The position numbers were made by a program, and so were the translations under genes. Below are positions 18,502-27,784 of a stretch of 64,000 nt of DNA, piece after piece. Each line of letters begins with the position of its first letter. The first letter of the stretch is position 1. The notes under the pieces are model-generated. The model had not been told where the DNA came from. It saw nothing but the letters and a program-made list of their open reading frames with translations, and did not search any database. Location of the stretch: NCBI GenBank assembly GCA_018266055.1, contig JAFDYT010000008.1:450978-514977 (forward strand), written 5' to 3'. The stretch is from Bacteroidota bacterium (lineage in GTDB: Bacteria; Bacteroidota; Bacteroidia; Cytophagales; Cyclobacteriaceae).

Positions 18502-19832
18502 TGGTGCTTATTGTATTTACTTTTTTTCTGTTTTATTTCCTTTTCACTTATAAGGCTGGGAAAACATATCCATTGTTGTACCTGATGCTTTTTGTGTATT
18601 TCGTGCAATACGTTTTTACGGTCTATCTCATTTACAATGTTTATCCGGTGTTACGCCGACAAATGCCCATTCCTCAGGAACAACTTTTTGAGTATGTAAT
18701 ACCGGCATTGTTATGTTTATTCTTGGGTGTTTTTCTCTTCAATAAAGACATTAATTTCTCTAAGCATTTCGCTAAAATAAATCCAGAACTGGCTGCGCGT
18801 TTAGGTCATTTACTCTTATTCGTTTCATTTACTTTTGAGTTCCTTTCGTTTCTCGGATTTCCTGGACTAGGCTCAATAATTTCTTTTACTTACTTTCTTC
18901 GGTTTGCGGGAGCAATGTGCTATTTATTTTCACCTTCAATTCTGAACTATGTATTGCTGACTTTGGTTTATCTCGGGTTAACGCGAGATGCTCTTAGAGG
19001 CGGTGTTTTCATTGATTTTTTCATGTGGATGACCTACTTGTATTTGATTTTTGTACACAAGTATAACTGGTCAATGAAGCTACGCTCAACATTTGTTTTA
19101 CTCGCAGTACCATTACTAGTTATCATTCAATCGGTAAAAGATGATTACAGAAAGGCTACCTGGACTGGTCGCAGAGAATCTGGGGTAGAGTTGTTTACTG
19201 AATTAGCTCAAAAGAAAAATTTTGATGAAGGTGATGAATTCCAGAATTCGGATGCTGTGATCAGTACGGTGGGACGATTAAATCAAGGGTGGCATTTAGG
19301 TATGGTACTGAAACGAGTGCCAAACAAAGAACCTTTTTCAAATGGAGAAGATTTTATTTCTGATATTAAAGGGATATTCTCCCTTCGCTTAATAGCGCCT
19401 GATAAAAAAAAGATTGGTTCCAAAGACAAGTTCGAAAAATTTACTGGTCATAAGCTAATCCGGAATACCTCAATGACAATAGGGGTTCTTGGCGATTTTT
19501 ACGTGAACTTCGGATATTGGGGCTCTTTCTTAGGTTTGTTCATATATGGTGCTGTTGCAGCTTTTCTCATTAATTTTTTTATTAAGAAGTATGTTGTCCC
19601 TGACCCCATAAAGATTGTCTGGGTTCCTTATTTATTTAGTTACTTGGTTAGGTCGGGGAATGATTTTTACATGGTGGCAAATTCCATAGTTAAAGGTTTT
19701 TTAATTTTTTTTGCGGTTAATGCTATTTATGAATTTCTTTGGTCGGATTTGCGTCGGAATAATTTACCTAATAAGTACATGCCTCGGCTGTCAAATAATG
19801 AGCCATTAGTACAGGCCAACAGTTTGGATTAA
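18501..19832 (+). CDS. Polytopic membrane protein, probable O-antigen / oligosaccharide repeat-unit polymerase (Wzy-like)
   Basis: 443 residues with about ten to eleven predicted membrane helices starting at residue 3, and a large hydrophilic loop after the middle helices (DDYRKATWTGRRESGVELF and following), the layout of Wzy/EpsG-type polymerases. Sequence conservation in this family is poor, so the call rests on topology, length and position among glycosyltransferases. It shares one base with each neighbour. A Wzy would link lipid-borne repeat units in the periplasm. An alternative is a non-polymerase membrane protein of the locus. Confidence 0.65.
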   Translation: MVLIVFTFFLFYFLFTYKAGKTYPLLYLMLFVYFVQYVFTVYLIYNVYPVLRRQMPIPQEQLFEYVIPALLCLFLGVFLFNKDINFSKHFAKINPELAARLGHLLLFVSFTFEFLSFLGFPGLGSIISFTYFLRFAGAMCYLFSPSILNYVLLTLVYLGLTRDALRGGVFIDFFMWMTYLYLIFVHKYNWSMKLRSTFVLLAVPLLVIIQSVKDDYRKATWTGRRESGVELFTELAQKKNFDEGDEFQNSDAVISTVGRLNQGWHLGMVLKRVPNKEPFSNGEDFISDIKGIFSLRLIAPDKKKIGSKDKFEKFTGHKLIRNTSMTIGVLGDFYVNFGYWGSFLGLFIYGAVAAFLINFFIKKYVVPDPIKIVWVPYLFSYLVRSGNDFYMVANSIVKGFLIFFAVNAIYEFLWSDLRRNNLPNKYMPRLSNNEPLVQANSLD

Positions 19833-20959
19833 TGAAGAAAAAAATCTTTCTCCTATATCCTTTTTATTGGCCCTTTTACAAAGCTGGAGGACCAGTTCAA
19901 TCGCTAGTTAATTTGTCGGAAACGCTTGCTGATATGTTTCAGTTTTCTGTTTTATCCAAAGATCATGACATAGATGGGTCAACTTCGCGTGTAGCTATTG
20001 AAAAAGAGAAATGGCAAAAGGGAAATCATAGTGAAATGATTTTTTACCTTCACAGAATTTCTTTTTTTTCTGTAAAGCGGTTGCTCGAACAGACAAAACC
20101 AGATGTGGTCATGGTGAACGGAATATTTAACATATCTACTACCATTCCGGGCATTGTGATGTCGCGATGGATGAAGTACAAAGTGGTAATGTCTCCACGT
20201 GGAATGCTTCAACAAGGAGCTCTTGCGGTTCATCCTTCAAAGAAAAAGGTGTTTCTACTTTTTTTTAAGCTCCTTAATTTTCAAAAGGGATTGATTTGGC
20301 ATGCAACCGACGAGCAGGAGAAAATCGATATTGAGCGGGCCTTTGGGTTTAATTCAATTGTCAAGATAGCTCCGAACATTCCCAAGCGTCCGTGGAAGAA
20401 GTTTGACAAACAAAAATCGAAAGGTCCTCTCCGAATTGTTTACCTCTCTTTAATCACGCAAAAAAAGAAAATTGACGTAGCCTTGCGTGCTCTTTCTCTG
20501 GTGGACTCTCCGGTAGTATTCCATATTTATGGGCCTATAAAAGATCAGTCGTACTGGAATGAATGCACTCCACTACTCATTTCCGATAAACATGACATCA
20601 AGTACAATGGCCCGGTAGATCCTGAGGAAGTTCAGCAGAAACTCTCAACTTATGATGTGATGATTTTACCAACTCAAGGAGAGAACTTTGGGCACTCAAT
20701 TTATGAAAGCTTAAGCGTTGGTACACCTGTTTTACTAAGTCCATATACTCCGTGGGGGAAATTACAAGATCATTATGCAGGAGTTACAGTTAATTCTTTT
20801 GAACCGCAGGATTGGGCAAATGGTATTCAGCAGGTCATTAATCTTGAAGAAACGCAGTATCAAATTCTTTCCTCAGGAGCATTGACCTTAGCAACTTCTT
20901 ATTTTGAAAAAGGAGATTTCGTCAACAAGTATCTTGAACTTTTTTCAGTAGAACCCTAG
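19832..20959 (+). CDS. Glycosyltransferase family 4
   Basis: 375 residues. The glycine-rich FKAGGPVQSLVNLSETL near the N-terminus binds the nucleotide sugar, and the C-terminal GENFGHSIYESLSVGTPVL with SPYTPWGKL is the family 4 EX7E region. RGMLQQGAL is also typical of the group. It probably transfers a hexose or deoxyhexose in repeat-unit assembly. It ends the first + strand block; 14 bases later comes the end of a minus-strand gene. Confidence 0.9.
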   Translation: MKKKIFLLYPFYWPFYKAGGPVQSLVNLSETLADMFQFSVLSKDHDIDGSTSRVAIEKEKWQKGNHSEMIFYLHRISFFSVKRLLEQTKPDVVMVNGIFNISTTIPGIVMSRWMKYKVVMSPRGMLQQGALAVHPSKKKVFLLFFKLLNFQKGLIWHATDEQEKIDIERAFGFNSIVKIAPNIPKRPWKKFDKQKSKGPLRIVYLSLITQKKKIDVALRALSLVDSPVVFHIYGPIKDQSYWNECTPLLISDKHDIKYNGPVDPEEVQQKLSTYDVMILPTQGENFGHSIYESLSVGTPVLLSPYTPWGKLQDHYAGVTVNSFEPQDWANGIQQVINLEETQYQILSSGALTLATSYFEKGDFVNKYLELFSVEP

Positions 20960-20973
20960 TACTTGGATAATTT

Positions 20974-22116
20974 TTAATTCACTTTGCCCTCAAGCTTATC
21001 ATTGATTTTTTTATCAAGCTCAGTGATGACCATTTCGGAAGTTATCCTTCGCATGCAGCGGTTATCGTAGGGACATTCTTCCAGAAAACAAGGTGAGCAT
21101 GGTTCTACAAAAGAACGCAACACAACACTGCCGCTACTGGCTGGTGGATACCATTGAATTGGGTAGTCCCTGGCGCTAAATAGAGCAATCACGGGAGTGC
21201 CCACCGCATAAGAAAGGTGCATTGGTCCCGTGTCATTGGAAATTGTGATGATACATTTAGACATAATCACCGCGGATTCCAAAGGAGTATATAGCCCGCA
21301 AAAATTATACACTTTAGGAAGGCCTACCACCGGTCTCGCAATTTCATCATCTTCTTTGCTTCCGATAAGCAAACAATTGAGACCTCTTTCAGAGGCAGCT
21401 TGAATCAATTCCTTAAAAAGCTCAATGGGCCATCGGTTAGTTCTTCTTTTTGCACCAATAACAATGGCTATATTTTTTTCTTGGCGGAGAAGATTCAGCG
21501 AAGAAAGCTGTTTTTCAATTTCACTTTTCATTTCAGATGAAATGGCAAGAGGGTATGAAGGAGGATGTTCTCTCATGCCCTCTTTTCGCAGCAACCGCAG
21601 GTAACGATCCCTTACATTGATGAAATTCGTATTCCTTTCCTGAAATTTACTAAAGGTTCTTGTTGATATCAGTTCCCACCCTAAACCAATTTTCACACCA
21701 ATGCTTTTTGCGAACAGCATGTTGCGGACTTGTGTGCTAAAGGGTTCAAAGGTCTGGGGTAATTCAATGAACATTTCAAATCTTTCTGATCTTAACTTTC
21801 TAAACAAATCTGCTTTTGACCCTCCATAATAATTGATAATCTCAAAGTTCAATACAGGATCAATCAGGTATTCAATAGAAATATTTTTAGACCCTGGATT
21901 CGTTAATAGACTAATCTCCGCGTTAGGAAAATTCAGTCGGATCAGGTTAAGTGCAGGGAGGGCGCAGATACTATCCCCAATTGACCCAGTTCTGAAAATA
22001 AGTATTTTTCCTGATTGATAGGAGCTGATTGGTTTAAAAAGCAAATGCCTTATCCGATTTATAATTAGATTCTTTGAGAAATATTCAAATCGAACAATAG
22101 CTTTTTTATAACTCAT
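20974..22116 (-). CDS. Glycosyltransferase family 9 (heptosyltransferase-like)
   Basis: 380 residues. ILIFRTGSIGDSICALPAL is the family 9 N-terminal motif, SNDTGPMHLSYAVGTPVIAL the ADP-heptose binding block, and the C-terminal cysteine cluster (CSPCFLEECPYDNRCM) is common in heptosyltransferase homologues. It is the only minus-strand gene inside the polysaccharide locus, convergent with the upstream GT4 gene and divergent from the acyltransferase. It may act on lipopolysaccharide core rather than on the repeat unit. Confidence 0.88.
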   Translation of the reverse strand: MSYKKAIVRFEYFSKNLIINRIRHLLFKPISSYQSGKILIFRTGSIGDSICALPALNLIRLNFPNAEISLLTNPGSKNISIEYLIDPVLNFEIINYYGGSKADLFRKLRSERFEMFIELPQTFEPFSTQVRNMLFAKSIGVKIGLGWELISTRTFSKFQERNTNFINVRDRYLRLLRKEGMREHPPSYPLAISSEMKSEIEKQLSSLNLLRQEKNIAIVIGAKRRTNRWPIELFKELIQAASERGLNCLLIGSKEDDEIARPVVGLPKVYNFCGLYTPLESAVIMSKCIITISNDTGPMHLSYAVGTPVIALFSARDYPIQWYPPASSGSVVLRSFVEPCSPCFLEECPYDNRCMRRITSEMVITELDKKINDKLEGKVN

Positions 22117-22161
22117 TAAGAAAAATAAGCATTAACGTAGTCGAAAGATAATTGGTAGAGA

Positions 22162-22179
22162 TTTCATTTACGAATGAAA
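22162..22179. promoter_or_regulatory. Inverted repeat in a divergent intergenic region (operator candidate)
   Basis: TTTCATT (22162-22168) and AATGAAA (22173-22179) form a perfect 7-bp inverted repeat with spacer TACG. It lies between the divergently transcribed GT9 and acyltransferase genes, 46 nt from the GT9 start codon, where a regulator could affect both. No matching copy was noticed elsewhere in the window. Confidence 0.35.
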
Positions 22180-22233
22180 ATTACTAAGTAGGTTTTTATG
22201 GGTATCGGCTATAGTTAAATCGTCAAATTACTA

Positions 22234-22241
22234 TACTTTTG
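22234..22241 (+). promoter_or_regulatory. -7 box (TACTTTTG) before the acyltransferase gene
   Basis: An exact match to TAnnTTTG lies six bases before ATG 22248. A good -33 element is not seen at the expected distance. If used, transcription would start at or next to the ATG, giving a very short or absent leader. The TTG at 22239 falls within this box, which argues against that TTG as the start codon. Confidence 0.35.
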
Positions 22242-22247
22242 AAAACG

Positions 22248-23276
22248 ATGAACAAAGATACCAGAAACGCCACTTCTTCCGATTGGATTAGAGGTCTGGA
22301 TAGTATCCGTTTTTTCCTTGCCTTTATTGTATTATTGGCTCATTTCCAGAATCCATTCGTAGCTTATTTTAAATCCTCTTCGTTTTGGATTTTAAATATA
22401 TTGGGTGGCTTACTCAGCGTTTCATTTTGTGGCATAGGGGCAGTAATCGGCTTCTTCATTGTTTCTGGCTTTGTTATTCATTACCCTAATCGGGCTGGTA
22501 TACCTAGTGTTAAGAAATTTCTCATCAGACGATGGATGCGTATTGGGTTGCCGTTGGCAGTAATTTCATGCATTGGGTTTTCGATTGGCCACTTTGATTT
22601 CATTCCAATTTGGAGTCTCTATTGTGAATTGATTTACTATACCATTTATCCTATCCTCTCCAAAATTCAGCTCTCATGGCGGACGAAATTTGTATACGCT
22701 TTTTTGTTAGCGTTGCTTTTTATTTTCTTCCTGACCTACCACGATCTACAGTCGTTTATTTTTCAGAAAGACGTTTCTTTTTCAGGTTTATACTGGCAGC
22801 TTGGTACGGGATTGACATGGATTATAGGGCTTCCTTGCTGGTTGCTCGGTGTTTTGTTAGCAGAGCGAATTGATACCCACACTGCGAATATCAGACCACA
22901 GAAAATATGGATTTGGCGGATGATTGTGTTGATTATCTCGGTTGTTTTGGTGGCTGCACGTTTTCGTTATTTTCTGAGTTACATTATCTCAATGAACTTT
23001 TTTGGTCTTTTGTTATTCGGATGGATAAGGGCTGAGATTCTTTATTTCAAAGTTCAGAGCCCACTTAAATTTTTGGAGAGACTCGGCGGCTTCTCCTATT
23101 CAATCTATCTATGTCATGCATTTTGTTTTTATGTGTTGTATGAGGTAATTCCTCTGACAATTGCCACCTATGGTGTTTTCATAGTTATCACTTTATTTAT
23201 CTCTTATTTATTTTATCTGGCTGTGGAGAAACCTTCACATAAACTAGCAAAATTTGTCGCCCAAAAGGTAACATAA
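22248..23276 (+). CDS. Acyltransferase family 3 (OafA/NodX-like) membrane protein
   Basis: 342 residues and about ten membrane helices. The N-terminus RGLDSIRFFLAFIVLLAHF is the family's hallmark with the catalytic His, and RRWMRIGLPLAVI follows the early helices. C-terminal LERLGGFSYSIYLCHAFCFY is also typical. It would O-acetylate (or succinylate) the polysaccharide or LPS from the periplasmic side. ATG 22248 is preferred over TTG 22239, which would lie inside a likely promoter box. Confidence 0.9.
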   Translation: MNKDTRNATSSDWIRGLDSIRFFLAFIVLLAHFQNPFVAYFKSSSFWILNILGGLLSVSFCGIGAVIGFFIVSGFVIHYPNRAGIPSVKKFLIRRWMRIGLPLAVISCIGFSIGHFDFIPIWSLYCELIYYTIYPILSKIQLSWRTKFVYAFLLALLFIFFLTYHDLQSFIFQKDVSFSGLYWQLGTGLTWIIGLPCWLLGVLLAERIDTHTANIRPQKIWIWRMIVLIISVVLVAARFRYFLSYIISMNFFGLLLFGWIRAEILYFKVQSPLKFLERLGGFSYSIYLCHAFCFYVLYEVIPLTIATYGVFIVITLFISYLFYLAVEKPSHKLAKFVAQKVT

Positions 23277-23353
23277 GCTCTTTGGCAGAGTTATCGAACT
23301 TCAATTTTCAAAGATTATTTCAAATTCTAAGATTGGTATTTATCGGCGCGGAG

Positions 23354-23382
23354 TTGCAATCAAAAACAATTACTTAGTTTTG
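23354..23382 (+). promoter_or_regulatory. Candidate Bacteroidota-type promoter for the carbamoyltransferase
   Basis: TTG at 23354-23356 and TAGTTTTG at 23375-23382, an exact TAnnTTTG, are separated by 18 nt and lie 18 nt before the start codon, in a 124-nt intergenic region. It would start a second transcription unit covering the carbamoyltransferase and the initiation genes downstream. Motif evidence only. Confidence 0.5.
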
Positions 23383-23400
23383 TCTTTTACAGAAAATTAA

Positions 23401-25125
23401 ATGATCATTCTCGGTCTCAACGCCTATCACGCAGATTCATCAGCGGCAATTTTTAAAGATGGTGCCCTTATCGCAGCTACGGAAGAAGAGCGATTTCGTC
23501 GTATAAAACATTGGGCTGGATTTCCCTCTGAAGCGATCAAGTTTTGTCTGAAAGAAGCTGGTGTTACCTTAAAAGAGGTAGACTACATTTGTATTGGTCG
23601 CGACCCAAAAGCCAAAGTTTGGAAAAAGGTTCTCTTTGTTTTAAAAAACATCGGAAGAAAAAATACGCTGCTTTCAGATAGAATCAAGAATTCTGGTAAA
23701 GTAGCCTCAATTGAAACGGAATTGTCGGCGCTTAGTGGCCTCAGTGAAAAAGAATTAAAGCCAAAAATAGTTAATGTTGAACATCACCGGAGTCACCTTG
23801 CTTCCGCTTTTTTTGCTAGTCCGTTTCAGGAGTCTGCTATCTTAAGTATTGATGGTTCTGGTGACTTTACGACCACGATGATTGCCGTAGGAAAGGGAAA
23901 TCAGATTGAAGTGCTTGATTCTGTTGATTTTCCGGTTTCCGCTGGACTGTTTTATACGGCATTCACTCAATATTTAGGTTTTCCTCACTATGGTGATGAA
24001 TATAAAGTGATGGGCCTTGCCCCCTATGGTGAACCAAAATACCTTGATGAGGTAAGGAAAATTCTGATCTTAAAACCGGATGGATTGTTTGACTGGGAAA
24101 GTGAATACTTCGCACCAACCACAGAGATAAAGCTTGATTACTCAACCCATGTCCCGGTGATCTCAACTTTATATGGGCAAAAGATGATTGATGTGTTTGG
24201 CCCTTCCCGTCAGCCCGGGGATGAACTTACGCAGTACCACAAAGATCTTGCTGCCAGTGTGCAACGAGTTTGTGAAGAACTGATTTTGCACATTCTAAAT
24301 CATTTGCAGAAAAGAACTGGTCTAAAAAATATTTGTATCGCTGGTGGAGTGGCGCAAAATTCCGTTGCCAATGGAAAAATAGTTGAAAAGACAAATTTTG
24401 AGAATCTTTACCTTCCCTCTGCCGGACACGACGCAGGAATAAGTATGGGAAGCGCGCTTTACGCTTACAACCATATCTTTAAAAGCTCAAGGGGAAGTGC
24501 AGTGTATTCGGCCTATACAGGAAGCCGATTTTCAAATGAAGAGATTGAGGACGTATTGAAGAAAAATAATGTGAAGTATCAGCGCTTGAGCGATGAAGTA
24601 CTCTTTGAAAAAATTGTGGATAAACTGATTGAACCAGGCGTGGTCGGTTGGTTTAGCGGACGCGCAGAGTTTGGACCAAGAGCACTAGGGGCAAGATCAA
24701 TAATAGCTGACCCAAGAAATCCTAAAGCAAAGGACTTGTTGAACTCAAAGATAAAGCGGCGAGAAAGCTTTAGGCCGTTTGCGCCATCTATTTTAAAAGA
24801 GTATACGGCCGAATTCTTCGAGAAAGTGGAAGATGTTCCATTCATGGAAAAGGTTTTTCCCATACGGAAAGAAAAAAGAGAATTAATTCCAGCCGTCACC
24901 CACGTGGATGGTACGGGGCGTTTGCAGACTGTAGCCCGTGAAGTTTCACCACGGTATTACGCTTTAATTGATCAGTTCCGGCAAAAGACAGGTGTTCCTA
25001 TTTTGTTGAATACGTCCTTCAATGAAAACGAACCAATTGTCAATACCCCTCAGGAAGCGCTAGATTGTTTTTTGCGCACCCAAATGGATATGCTGGTATT
25101 AGAAAACTGTGTGGTTGAAAGATGA
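23401..25125 (+). CDS. Carbamoyltransferase, NodU/CmcH family
   Basis: 574 residues. The N-terminal Kae1-like domain begins ILGLNAYHADSSAAIFKDG, contains NVEHHRSHLASAFF (metal-binding His residues) and FYTAFTQYLGFPHYGDEYKV split across the core. The C-terminal domain has WFSGRAEFGPRALGARSI and the carbamoyl-AMP binding region near ILLNTSFNENEPIV. It transfers a carbamoyl group from carbamoyl phosphate, through carbamoyl-AMP, to a hydroxyl, here presumably of a sugar in the polysaccharide. It ends 19 bases before the next glycosyltransferase start. Confidence 0.93.
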   Translation: MIILGLNAYHADSSAAIFKDGALIAATEEERFRRIKHWAGFPSEAIKFCLKEAGVTLKEVDYICIGRDPKAKVWKKVLFVLKNIGRKNTLLSDRIKNSGKVASIETELSALSGLSEKELKPKIVNVEHHRSHLASAFFASPFQESAILSIDGSGDFTTTMIAVGKGNQIEVLDSVDFPVSAGLFYTAFTQYLGFPHYGDEYKVMGLAPYGEPKYLDEVRKILILKPDGLFDWESEYFAPTTEIKLDYSTHVPVISTLYGQKMIDVFGPSRQPGDELTQYHKDLAASVQRVCEELILHILNHLQKRTGLKNICIAGGVAQNSVANGKIVEKTNFENLYLPSAGHDAGISMGSALYAYNHIFKSSRGSAVYSAYTGSRFSNEEIEDVLKKNNVKYQRLSDEVLFEKIVDKLIEPGVVGWFSGRAEFGPRALGARSIIADPRNPKAKDLLNSKIKRRESFRPFAPSILKEYTAEFFEKVEDVPFMEKVFPIRKEKRELIPAVTHVDGTGRLQTVAREVSPRYYALIDQFRQKTGVPILLNTSFNENEPIVNTPQEALDCFLRTQMDMLVLENCVVER

Positions 25126-25144
25126 AGATTCAGGCTTTGCAAAA

Positions 25145-25897
25145 ATGAAAATCTCGCTCATCACAGTTTCTTACAATTCAGCTGCCACGATCAAAGACAC
25201 AATCGACTCCATTCGTTCTCAGGATTATCCTGATATCGAATACATCGTTGTGGACGGGAATTCAAAGGATAATACCGTTGAGATTCTTAAAGAAAATACG
25301 TCCTTAATTGATCGATGGATAAGCGAACCTGACAAAGGCATATATGATGCCATGAATAAGGCTTTAAAACTTGCTACTGGTGAAGTGGTTGGTATTCTTA
25401 ACTCAGATGATTTTTATTCGAGCAATCAGATTATCTCTCAAGTGGCCACGGCGTTTCAGGATCCAACTACTGATGCTGTTTTTGGTGATCTTGTTTTTGT
25501 TGATCCACGGAACTTAAAGAAAGTAGTGAGGAAATATTCCTCTGCCAATTGGCACCCAAAAAAATTTGCACGAGGATTTATGCCTGCTCATCCTACTTTT
25601 TTTGTGCGGAGAAAATTCTATGAGCAATTTGGTTTGTTTAAAACGGATTATAGAATTGCGGCCGACTACGAGTTGCTGATTCGCTTCTTATATGTCCACA
25701 AGCTCAGGTACAAATACTTGCCTATTACAATGGTGAACATGCGGAAAGGCGGTGTCAGTTCTAACGGAATAAAAAGCAACATTATACTTAACAATGAGAT
25801 AATCCGCGGCTGTCGCGAAAACGGAATCTCAACGAATGTCTTCAAAGTTTACCCGAAGTATTTCATAAAACTATTTGAATTGTTTCATCTTAAATGA
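25145..25897 (+). CDS. Glycosyltransferase family 2 (WcaA/colanic-acid-like)
   Basis: 250 residues from ATG 25145; a GTG at 25109 would overlap the carbamoyltransferase and add 12 residues not expected in the family. Motifs: ISLITVSYNSAATIKDTI, VVDGNSKDNTVEIL, DKGIYDAMNKAL and the acidic ILNSDDFY. MPAHPTFFVRRKFYEQFG is typical of the acceptor side. The stop overlaps the next start (ATGA). Confidence 0.92.
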   Translation: MKISLITVSYNSAATIKDTIDSIRSQDYPDIEYIVVDGNSKDNTVEILKENTSLIDRWISEPDKGIYDAMNKALKLATGEVVGILNSDDFYSSNQIISQVATAFQDPTTDAVFGDLVFVDPRNLKKVVRKYSSANWHPKKFARGFMPAHPTFFVRRKFYEQFGLFKTDYRIAADYELLIRFLYVHKLRYKYLPITMVNMRKGGVSSNGIKSNIILNNEIIRGCRENGISTNVFKVYPKYFIKLFELFHLK

Positions 25898-26829
25898 AGA
25901 GGGTTTTACTAACAGGAGTAACTGGTTTTGTGGGCACCAATTTAGTGTCGTCCCTCAGCAGATCGGCACAGTACCGTATCTTTGGGCACTCTCGTAACCG
26001 AGAAAAGGCAAAACTGGTTTTTAAAGATTTTCAGATTACATTGGTCGATCAGGTTTCCTCAGACTTGTTGAATGAACTGAAGATTGACACTGTAATTCAT
26101 TTGGCTGGGATTGCACACGATCTCTCAGGCAAATACAAACCTCAGGATTATTATGAAGTAAATCAAAAACAAACAGGTCAATTGTTTGATGAGTTTGTAA
26201 AATCAAATTCCACTCAGTTTATTTTTTTGAGCTCGATAAAAGCTGCTGTGGATCATTCTTCTCAGCCAGCCGATGAGTCTATTCAACCATTACCAGCCTC
26301 TGATTATGGTAAGTCGAAATTGTTGGCTGAACGGCACATCCAGAAACAGGCTTTACCTAGTGGAAAGAAGTTTTATATCCTACGTCCTTGTATGATACAC
26401 GGCCCAGGAAACAAAGGTAACCTGAATTTACTTTACCGGTTTGTAAAAATGGGGATTCCGTATCCACTGGCAGCATTTCACAATCAGAGGTCTTTTCTTA
26501 GTATTGATAATTTCGCTTATGTGGTGGAGAAAATTATGAGCAGTAATATTGACTCGGGAGTTTACCATGTAGCAGATAACGGGTTTTTATCGACCCTTGA
26601 ATTGTACGAGCTTATCGCGCAAGCCTCTTCAAAAAAACCAAGAGTGTGGACCCTTCCTAAGAACATGGTTCGATGGATGGCAAGAGCCAGTGGTAATCGA
26701 AAACGATTGTCAAAACTCACTGAAGATCTGATGGTGTCAAATCAAAAACTTTTGACCAATTTGAATTGTAAACTCCCGTTTGAAATGAAAGAGGGTTTGA
26801 TCAAAACAATAAAGTCTTTTCGTGGATAA
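25894..26829 (+). CDS. NAD-dependent sugar epimerase/dehydratase (WbpV/QuiNAc 4-reductase-like)
   Basis: 311 residues, extended short-chain dehydrogenase. The NAD motif is GVTGFVGTNL at the N-terminus and the catalytic pair is in YGKSK (YxxxK). IHLAGIAHDL and ILRPCMIHGPGNKGNL are typical of the subgroup that includes WbpV/WreQ-like 4-ketosugar reductases. Because a WecA/WbpL-like transferase overlaps it and a WbpM-type 4,6-dehydratase is at the 3' end of the locus, reduction of a 4-keto-6-deoxy UDP-HexNAc is a reasonable guess; other epimerase roles remain possible. Confidence 0.82.
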   Translation: MKRVLLTGVTGFVGTNLVSSLSRSAQYRIFGHSRNREKAKLVFKDFQITLVDQVSSDLLNELKIDTVIHLAGIAHDLSGKYKPQDYYEVNQKQTGQLFDEFVKSNSTQFIFLSSIKAAVDHSSQPADESIQPLPASDYGKSKLLAERHIQKQALPSGKKFYILRPCMIHGPGNKGNLNLLYRFVKMGIPYPLAAFHNQRSFLSIDNFAYVVEKIMSSNIDSGVYHVADNGFLSTLELYELIAQASSKKPRVWTLPKNMVRWMARASGNRKRLSKLTEDLMVSNQKLLTNLNCKLPFEMKEGLIKTIKSFRG

Positions 26830-27784
26830 TTATTTCCTGATAGCTCTGGGACCGGCCTTGCTTGCGATTGAATTAGGCTACATTCGTTTCGCTAAGTCTG
26901 CGGGTGTGCTTGATAACCCGAATAACAGAAGCCTTCACGAAAATCCGACCATTCGGGGTGGAGGTATTATTTTTCCTTTGGCCATTGTTTTACTTTATTT
27001 CTTTAGCTCTGAAGTGAGCTTGCCGTTACTCTCAGCTATTGTACTCATAGCCATTGTTGGTATTGTCGACGATATGAAGGACTTGAGTCGGCTTCTACGA
27101 TTTGGAGCGCAGGCATTGGTCGTCTTTCTTATATTCTATGACGTGGGGGTCTTCGCTCATTCGTGGTGGGTAATTGTGTTATTATTGGTTATCGCCGTAG
27201 GCACTGTAAATGCCTACAACTTTATGGACGGAATCAACGGCATTACCAGTGGATATAGCTTGGTTTTATTGTTGAGTCTCTTGTACATCAATTCTTATGT
27301 GGTGGCTTTTGTTGGCGATGGTCTGATCCTAACAATGATAATAGCCCTGCTGGTTTTTAGTGTGTTTAACTTCCGCACAAAAGCACTTTGTTTTGCCGGC
27401 GACGTGGGAAGCTTGTCTATCGGTGTTGCTGTAATCTACTTGATCGTAAAGCTCACTATGATTTCGCACAATTACTTCAGCATCCTTCTTCTTTCTGTAT
27501 ACGGCGTTGATAGTGTTCTCACCATTATCCATCGCCTATGGTTGAAGCAGAATATTTTTAAAGCGCACCGGCTGCATCTTTATCAAGTCGTAATCGCGGC
27601 GACCAAGATGCCACACTTGCGGATGGTTTTTTTATACATGTTGGCTCAGGCGATTATTGATGCTTTGGTCATTGGTTTATTCCATAGTGATATTTGGGTT
27701 CACCTGTGGCTGACAACTTGCGTATTCGGAGTATTGAGCCTTATTTATGTCTTTGTTAAACGGAAGTATTTTAATTCCATTTAA
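26822..27784 (+). CDS. Undecaprenyl-phosphate HexNAc-1-phosphate transferase, MraY/WecA/WbpL family
   Basis: 320 residues with ten or eleven membrane helices. The GTG start overlaps the epimerase stop by eight bases and no better start exists. Motifs: NRSLHENPTIRGGGI, IGIVDDMKDLSRL region for Mg2+-binding aspartates, NAYNFMDGINGI and FAGDVGSLSIG. It transfers a UDP-HexNAc phospho-sugar to undecaprenyl phosphate, starting a repeat unit. The overlap with the epimerase suggests the two act in sequence, as WbpV and WbpL do in other O-antigen loci. Confidence 0.92.
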   Translation: MDNYFLIALGPALLAIELGYIRFAKSAGVLDNPNNRSLHENPTIRGGGIIFPLAIVLLYFFSSEVSLPLLSAIVLIAIVGIVDDMKDLSRLLRFGAQALVVFLIFYDVGVFAHSWWVIVLLLVIAVGTVNAYNFMDGINGITSGYSLVLLLSLLYINSYVVAFVGDGLILTMIIALLVFSVFNFRTKALCFAGDVGSLSIGVAVIYLIVKLTMISHNYFSILLLSVYGVDSVLTIIHRLWLKQNIFKAHRLHLYQVVIAATKMPHLRMVFLYMLAQAIIDALVIGLFHSDIWVHLWLTTCVFGVLSLIYVFVKRKYFNSI

